Below, in pieces: positions 60,501 to 64,000 of a stretch of DNA of 64,000 nt. Numbering within the stretch: the first letter of the stretch is position 1; every line of letters starts with the position of its first letter. The notes under the pieces were generated by a model. It made no database searches and was not told where the DNA came from. It saw only the letters and a program-made list of their open reading frames with translations. The position numbers and the translations under genes are program-made. Source of the stretch: Nocardioides euryhalodurans (GTDB lineage: Bacteria > Actinomycetota > Actinomycetes > Propionibacteriales > Nocardioidaceae); assembly GCF_004564375.1 (NCBI RefSeq), contig NZ_CP038267.1, forward strand, positions 1,180,501 through 1,244,500. Direction: 5' to 3'.

Positions 60501-61084
60501 CTGTCGGAGATCCCCGCCCTGGTCGCCGCCACTTCCCGCTCGAAGAAGTCGATGACGTCGGCGACAGCCGCGTGATGCGCCTCCGCAATCCGCTCCTGGG
60601 TGGCCGCGTCGGCGACTGCCCACAGCACCGACACCGACTTGGGGACGCTGAAGGTGAGATCGAAACCAGCGACTGCATGGCGCATGCCGGCAGCGGTTTC
60701 CTCGGCTTCGATCCGGCTCGTTTCGGCCGCGCAGTCCTCCTGCGTCATCTCCGGATCAAGAGCCGCCACCCGCTCGTAAATGCGGTCCGCCAGGCGCTTG
60801 TACGTCGGATACGCGCGTCCGAGCTGCTCCCCCGTCATCGGGTCCCGCCCCATGCCGATCAGCAGCGCGAGCTGCTCCTCGGTCACCTGCATCCCTGCGG
60901 CCAGCTGACCGCTCCCCAGCGCACGGACTCCGGAGCCGAGCCAGCGGCCAGGCGGCGTACCGACCTCGGAGTAGTACCGGGTGAGCGGCGTCGACAGGGC
61001 TCTGCTGCCGTCACCGGCGGCGACGCTGCGCAGCAGGTACTGGTAGCCGCTGCCCGCGGACATCCGCCGCAGCGACACCGTCAC
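57563..61084 (-). CDS. MobF-family conjugative relaxase-helicase (TrwC/TraI-like)
   Basis: A 1173-aa protein. The relaxase domain starts MSAGSGYQYLLRSV and has the catalytic tyrosines in LTRYYSEVGTPPGRW (Tyr37/Tyr38) and the metal His triad in DPQLHTHVVVSN near residue 225. The SF1 helicase has Walker A VGPAGAGKTTTMRAL near 555, VDEATLAGTTTLDRISD, LLVGDPYQLQSVEAGG and LGYAITAHRAQGITVDTSHV near 850. It nicks oriT, stays bound to the 5' end and unwinds DNA for transfer. I chose a GTG at 61084, giving the common VTVSLRRMSAGSGY start; the ATG at 61063 is the alternative. Confidence 0.92.
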   Translation of the reverse strand: MTVSLRRMSAGSGYQYLLRSVAAGDGSRALSTPLTRYYSEVGTPPGRWLGSGVRALGSGQLAAGMQVTEEQLALLIGMGRDPMTGEQLGRAYPTYKRLADRIYERVAALDPEMTQEDCAAETSRIEAEETAAGMRHAVAGFDLTFSVPKSVSVLWAVADAATQERIAEAHHAAVADVIDFFEREVAATRAGISDSDGAVAQVSVAGVAAVAYDHFDSRAGDPQLHTHVVVSNKVLTVMDGRWRSLDGRPVFSSVTGLSAHYNALLADRLRRDIGIDWELRQRGTDRNPQWEIVGISDELIAEFSSRTREIELKKDELIAEYVARHGRMPSPKAVVELRAQATLATRPPKELRSLVDLTAEWRRRASQRLGADATAWAATLLGAGGAPLTVDDVPLAVIEAIAADVVAAVEVKRAVWTHWNLMAEASKQTMDLRFATTSDREAVIAMVVEAAQRQSVSLTPPELASTPVPFQREDGTSLFRPRHSVKYSSTAIIEAEARLLERSEATTAPTVPPRALRRVLSHSRARLSFQQRAALESITASGRQVDLLVGPAGAGKTTTMRALRSAWMVEHGQGSVIGLAPSATAAQALADDLGVACDNTAKWLHEYDQGRTELRAGQLVIVDEATLAGTTTLDRISDIGEAAGAKVLLVGDPYQLQSVEAGGVFALLVARRTDAPELTDVHRFVNEWERHASLALRRGEVEVISTYVRQKRIREGQTDEMLDHAYEAWRADCSAGKASVLVTESSHAVRVLNERARAERLLLEGPIGGREIPLAAGNSASVGDVVITRRNARTLRTSRGGWVKNGDRWRIVDIRRDGSVLVDRLNPRRRAKTVLPAEYVREYVDLGYAITAHRAQGITVDTSHVVVTASTTRENLYVSMSRGRESNIAYVALDQPDDSHSSPEPEGVTARTVLFGVLRHSGASVSAHQTIEAEYAIHGGIDRLAAELETIAADAQRDRFVELLRRSGLTAEQHAALVASTAFGPLTVALRRAEAYHHDLARLVPRVIAQHGLVDAEDVAAVLRYRIEKVASAAPHGCRLRPRLIAGLIPEPLGEMSDDDRQALDERNQLIESRARALAEDAVAMAESWTRRLGPIPNGSVERGLWLEAAGTVAAYRDRYGVSSELPAGGGARSDAQKADRVRAIQAARQASATAESVGARVPTTAATSVPTL

Positions 61085-61451
61085 GGCCGTTTCCGTTCCA
61101 CAGCCCTCAGGTGCGCTTCTCCCTCCACAGACCCCTCGATCTGCAAACCGTGTGAAGGCGAGAAGGGCTGAGTTGGAGAAACTGGCGGGCAGGACGAAGG
61201 GCAGGGAAGAGCGGGTGGCGAGACAGAAGGCGTGGCGGGGACCAGGAGGAGAAGGGAGCCTCAAGAGTAGGGCGGGGTGAGGTCGGGACAGTTGGAGGAC
61301 GGAGAGCACCTGAGGGGTGGCCCGGAAAGGCGAGAGCGACCGGGGGTGCCAGATCCACATTCGGGCTTTACGATGAGGCGCAGACGGCGCTCGGGATCCG
61401 TCCGCAGCGGCGTCCGCCTCCTCAGTCACATGTAGGAGGAACAGGAACCGC
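61085..61451. other. intergenic region between relaxase and lipoprotein genes, oriT candidate
   Basis: A 367-base divergent gap with strong purine bias on the plus strand across 61155-61310 (repeated GGAG, GGGA and GAGG runs). No gene is supported. In MobF elements oriT often lies next to the relaxase start, so this is the best candidate in the window. No nic site could be recognised. The last 20 bases hold an AGGAGGAA ribosome site for the gene at 61452. Confidence 0.4.
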
Positions 61452-62072
61452 ATGATGAATCGACTCAGGCTGATCTCCTGGGCGACCGGCACACTGATGT
61501 TGGCCGCGGTCTCCGCCTGTGGCGGCGGCGACACCGACCCCCCGGCGACCGCCGAGCCGTCGTCAACACCGTCGAGCTCAGCGGCGACGAGCGCCTCGCC
61601 GAGCTCTCCGTCGGACGAGGCGAGCGCCGGTGCAACCGACGCGGTCCGGAGCTACTTCACGGTGGTCGACCAGCTCCGCAGCGATCCTGCGCCCGACCTC
61701 AAGAAGCTGAAGTCCGTCGCGACCAGCGCGCAGCTCAACGCCGTCACGACCCTCATCGACCGGTCGCGCGACGAGGGCCAGCGGCAGACCGGCACGACAG
61801 CCATCAACGAGCTGCAGGTCCAGTCGGTCAATCTCGACAACTCCGACCCGAAGGCCGGCAAGGTGCCGACCGTCGTCATCGACGTCTGCTGGGACGTCAG
61901 CAAGGTCGACGTCCTCGACAAGAATGGCAAGTCGATCGTCTCCCCCGACCGCCCGGACACCGGGTGGACGCGTTACACCGTCGCGAACTACAAGTACGCC
62001 GCCGACCCGATCGGCGGCTGGCGCGTGGCGACGGGCCAGGACCTCAAGCAGACGCCATGTGCAGCATCCTGA
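61452..62072 (+). CDS. lipoprotein of the conjugation region
   Basis: A 206-aa lipoprotein: hydrophobic signal TGTLMLAAVSAC with the lipobox Cys near residue 23, then a Ser/Thr/Pro/Ala-rich linker to about residue 58. The folded domain (RSYFTVVDQLRSDPAPDLKK and VVIDVCWDVSKVDVLD) resembles the NTF2-like secreted lipoproteins often seen beside actinobacterial conjugation genes. Probably attached to the outer face of the membrane. Confidence 0.78.
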   Translation: MMNRLRLISWATGTLMLAAVSACGGGDTDPPATAEPSSTPSSSAATSASPSSPSDEASAGATDAVRSYFTVVDQLRSDPAPDLKKLKSVATSAQLNAVTTLIDRSRDEGQRQTGTTAINELQVQSVNLDNSDPKAGKVPTVVIDVCWDVSKVDVLDKNGKSIVSPDRPDTGWTRYTVANYKYAADPIGGWRVATGQDLKQTPCAAS

Positions 62073-63016
62073 CTCGCCTCCTTCTGAGTGCGCTGACCGC
62101 CGCCGGCCTCTCCGTCCTCGTCCACGCTCCGTCATACGCGGACACGGTGTGCTCGCAGACCGACCCGGCCACGGGCGAGTGCCTCATCTGGATCGAGGTG
62201 CCGGGCACGCCGGGTACGCCAGGTGAGCCGGGCGACGACGGCCCGCAGGACACCGGCAGCGGGGCCGCCTGCTACTGGGACGGCACGAGCCAGGGCGTCA
62301 CGAAGCCACCGCCTGGGCCGGTTCCCTGCACGAAGGAGGGCGCCTACTGGTCGAACACGTACCACTGCTACATCAGCCCGGTCGAGCCTCCGCCGCCTGC
62401 GGGCGACCCGAGCTGGCAGGGTCATGAGCCTGGCGACGGCGCTGTGTACTACTGCGACCAGCCGCAGACGGGTCTGCTCATCACGATCTGGTCGCAGGAC
62501 CCGCCGCCGAACTCCGGCACCGGACCAACTCCGCGCGAGGTGGCGCAGATCGCGATCGAGGAGATGCATCTGTCCGCCATCAACATCGGCATCGCGCCTG
62601 AGCCGGGTCCGAACAGCGTCGGCCTTGTCGGGATGCCCGTCTGGATGTGGGCCAAGTACCCGAACGCCCACACCGTCGGCCCCATCACTGAGAGCGCCTC
62701 CGCCGGCGGCATCACAGTCACGGCCACCGCGAAGGTCCTCCACATCACCTGGGACATGGGCGACGGAACCGAGGTCGTCTGCGATACGGCGGGCTCGCCG
62801 TACAAGCCGGAATTCGGGCGGAAGGACTCCCCCGACTGCGGCCACACCTACAAGAAGTCGAGCGCGGGGCAGACGGACGATGCGTACACCGTCACCGCAA
62901 CCTCGAGTTGGGTCATCACCTGGTCGGGCGCGGGCCAGACCGGGACGATCCGCCTCGACGGCCTCAACCGCTCGACCCAGATCCGGATCGGCGAAGCGCA
63001 GGTGCTCGTGAACTGA
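62057..63016 (+). CDS. secreted protein with PKD-like domain
   Basis: A 319-aa exported protein (signal MCSILTRLLLSALTAAGLSV, cleavage near residue 28). The N-terminal half is Pro/Gly/Cys-rich (VPGTPGTPGEPGDDG and several Cys pairs). The C-terminal half has a beta-sandwich with ITWDMGDGTEVVCDTAG and YTVTATSSWVITW, resembling PKD-type folds. It starts 16 bases inside the lipoprotein gene. It may be a surface component of the transfer apparatus; function unproven. Confidence 0.7.
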   Translation: MCSILTRLLLSALTAAGLSVLVHAPSYADTVCSQTDPATGECLIWIEVPGTPGTPGEPGDDGPQDTGSGAACYWDGTSQGVTKPPPGPVPCTKEGAYWSNTYHCYISPVEPPPPAGDPSWQGHEPGDGAVYYCDQPQTGLLITIWSQDPPPNSGTGPTPREVAQIAIEEMHLSAINIGIAPEPGPNSVGLVGMPVWMWAKYPNAHTVGPITESASAGGITVTATAKVLHITWDMGDGTEVVCDTAGSPYKPEFGRKDSPDCGHTYKKSSAGQTDDAYTVTATSSWVITWSGAGQTGTIRLDGLNRSTQIRIGEAQVLVN

Positions 63017-63041
63017 CGAGCGCTGCGCGGGGAGGGACGAA

Positions 63042-63719
63042 GTGACCACGACTGCCCGAGAGGACCGGAAGCCCGGCCCACACCGCACTGCGCCCGACGC
63101 CGGCCCGCCGGTCACTCCCCCGCCGAAGCTTCGCAGGCGCCCCGGTCTCGTCGTGGCCGCCGTCGTCGTCACCGCCCTTGGCTGCCTTCTCGGGGCATGG
63201 GCATGGAACGCGACGACCAGCACCGAGGAGGTCCTCGCTGCGACGAAGACGATCCATCGAGGCGAGGTCATCGCCGCCGACGACATCCGGCGCATCCGGA
63301 TCAGCGACGACCCGGCTCTGGAGCCACTCCCTGCTTCGGCGTACGACGAGATCGTCGGCCAGCGCGCCGCGCTCGATATCTCTGCCGGCGGGCTGATCAC
63401 GACCGAGTCGACGACCGGCGCACCGATGCCGCCGGAGGGCAAGTCGATCGTCGGCATCTCGCTGACCCCGGCCCAGGTCCCAGCGCTCCCGATGCACGGC
63501 GGCGACAAGGTCCGCATCATCGTCACCCCGGCCGCCAATGGCGATGCCCCGTCCGGCGCGCCTCAGTTCACCGCTGCCGAGGTCGTCGACACAGCGATAG
63601 ACGAGACCACCGGCAACACCGTCGTCAACGTCTTGGTGCCGTACGCCGACGCGAGCGTCCTCGCGGCCCGCGCTGCGACCGGCAACGTCGCGCTGATCCT
63701 CGACTCGGGAGCCCAGTGA
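63042..63719 (+). CDS. SAF-domain protein (CpaB/RcpC-like)
   Basis: A 225-aa protein with one membrane helix (LVVAAVVVTALGCLLGAWAW, residues ~35-55) and an SAF domain (ATKTIHRGEVIAADDIRRIR near residue 67, then GLITTESTTG). CpaB-like proteins belong to Flp-pilus or type II/IV-like secretion systems, and in conjugative elements they sit beside a MinD/CpaE-like ATPase. The GTG at 63042 has GGGGAGGG upstream; the stop overlaps the next ATG. Confidence 0.82.
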   Translation: MTTTAREDRKPGPHRTAPDAGPPVTPPPKLRRRPGLVVAAVVVTALGCLLGAWAWNATTSTEEVLAATKTIHRGEVIAADDIRRIRISDDPALEPLPASAYDEIVGQRAALDISAGGLITTESTTGAPMPPEGKSIVGISLTPAQVPALPMHGGDKVRIIVTPAANGDAPSGAPQFTAAEVVDTAIDETTGNTVVNVLVPYADASVLAARAATGNVALILDSGAQ

Positions 63720-64000
63720 TGGCGATCGTGTGCCTGACATCGGCCTCCGGTTCGCCCGGCGTCACCACAACCGCAGTGGGCATGGCGTTCAGTTGGCCAC
63801 GGCCCGTGCTCCTCGTCGAAGCCGACCCGACCGGCGGATCCAGCGTGCTCGCCGGGTTCCTCCGCGGCACGACGCCGTACTACGCCGGGTTGATCGAGCT
63901 CGCCCTCTCACCCCTCGGCACGACGGACGCGCTGCGGGACGTCGTACGTCCGTTGAGCCCGAACGTCTCGCTCGTCGCCGGCATCCGGTCGCATGCTCAG
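63719..64000 (+). CDS. ParA/MinD-like (CpaE-type) ATPase, partial
   Basis: The first 94 codons of a P-loop ATPase that runs off the window. MAIVCLTSASGSPGVTTTAV is the deviant Walker A region (GSPGVTTTA), and LLVEADPTGG is the following conserved Asp strand. In context with the SAF-domain gene it is probably a CpaE/MinD-type factor of the pilus-like or transfer apparatus. The start overlaps the previous stop. Confidence 0.8.
   Translation, partial: MAIVCLTSASGSPGVTTTAVGMAFSWPRPVLLVEADPTGGSSVLAGFLRGTTPYYAGLIELALSPLGTTDALRDVVRPLSPNVSLVAGIRSHAQ

Larger units (their letters stand above)
29406..64000. mobile_element. integrative conjugative element, left part (continues past window)
   Basis: The region begins at the truncated tRNA-Met. 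It carries lower-GC unknown genes, a phage-type lysin and many nuclease/restriction genes, then a MobF relaxase-helicase, lipoprotein and secreted genes, an SAF-domain protein and a ParA/MinD-like ATPase. No integrase is in the window; by the tRNA logic it would lie at the right end. The boundary on the left is supported by sequence; the right boundary is not visible. The stretch 29406-29993 holds no gene I can support apart from a short direct repeat. Confidence 0.7.

Noticed and set aside
1..64000. CRISPR arrays
   Set aside because: No regularly spaced repeats of 20-50 bases were seen when reading through the window; the repeats found (R1/R2, the palindrome pair) are two-copy and far apart.

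Overview
The window is high-GC DNA from an actinobacterium. Strong G/C bias at third codon positions, F420-type LLM oxidoreductases, a BTAD/SARP-type regulator and MobF relaxase architecture all fit Nocardioides or a relative. That genus is an inference from style, not from a database search.

Left part (1-29370) reads as chromosome. A tightly overlapping minus-strand operon (7919 to 2233) encodes an Fe-S (CCG-domain) protein, an FAD-linked oxidase, a 99-aa unknown, an APC permease and an LLM flavin/F420 oxidoreductase. It diverges from a secreted alkaline-phosphatase-superfamily gene, and two near-identical CRP-like inverted repeats lie between them. A sulfur module follows: SQR-like flavoprotein, TusE/DsrC-like and DsrE-like proteins behind a CsoR/CstR-like operator, then a sulfite-oxidase-like molybdoenzyme with an FNR-like reductase. 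Next come hydrolases (one frameshifted), a GlxA-type regulator, a secreted beta-helix protein, a DctP-like lipoprotein gene interrupted by an in-frame amber codon, a NarL-type two-component pair, a BTAD/AfsR regulator, and a DUF4386 / MDR dehydrogenase / hydrolase operon. Two copies (R1, R2) of a ~142-bp hairpin repeat lie about 6 kb apart here.

At 29371-29405 there is only the 3' part of a tRNA gene, apparently initiator tRNA-Met, on the minus strand. Everything to its right looks like an integrative conjugative element (ICE) that runs off the right edge. The ICE starts with a lower-GC module of unrecognised genes (31083-35025), two of which share a C-terminal domain, facing a phage-type peptidoglycan lysin. 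A nuclease-rich region follows (36478-57019): a DpnI-like nuclease; a TM0106-type nuclease-helicase; a three-gene operon ending in a DUF3883 protein; a tandem-repeat plus PD-(D/E)XK protein; an FHA-like / ARPP-1 / small protein / ADP-ribosylglycohydrolase-phosphatase locus whose first gene is bracketed by two copies of one palindrome; and a nine-gene minus-strand operon with two adenine methyltransferases, McrB, McrC and three different nuclease folds. That operon lies directly behind a small membrane protein and a MobF relaxase-helicase. The right end holds secreted or surface proteins, an SAF-domain protein and a ParA/MinD-like ATPase typical of actinobacterial conjugation regions.

Overall: a chromosomal segment ending in a tRNA-associated integration site, then the first ~34.6 kb of a conjugative element carrying a dense anti-phage / anti-plasmid cargo. 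The best candidates for undescribed systems are the nine-gene McrBC-methyltransferase operon, the ARPP-1/ARG-phosphatase locus with its duplicated palindrome, and the three-gene shared-domain module.
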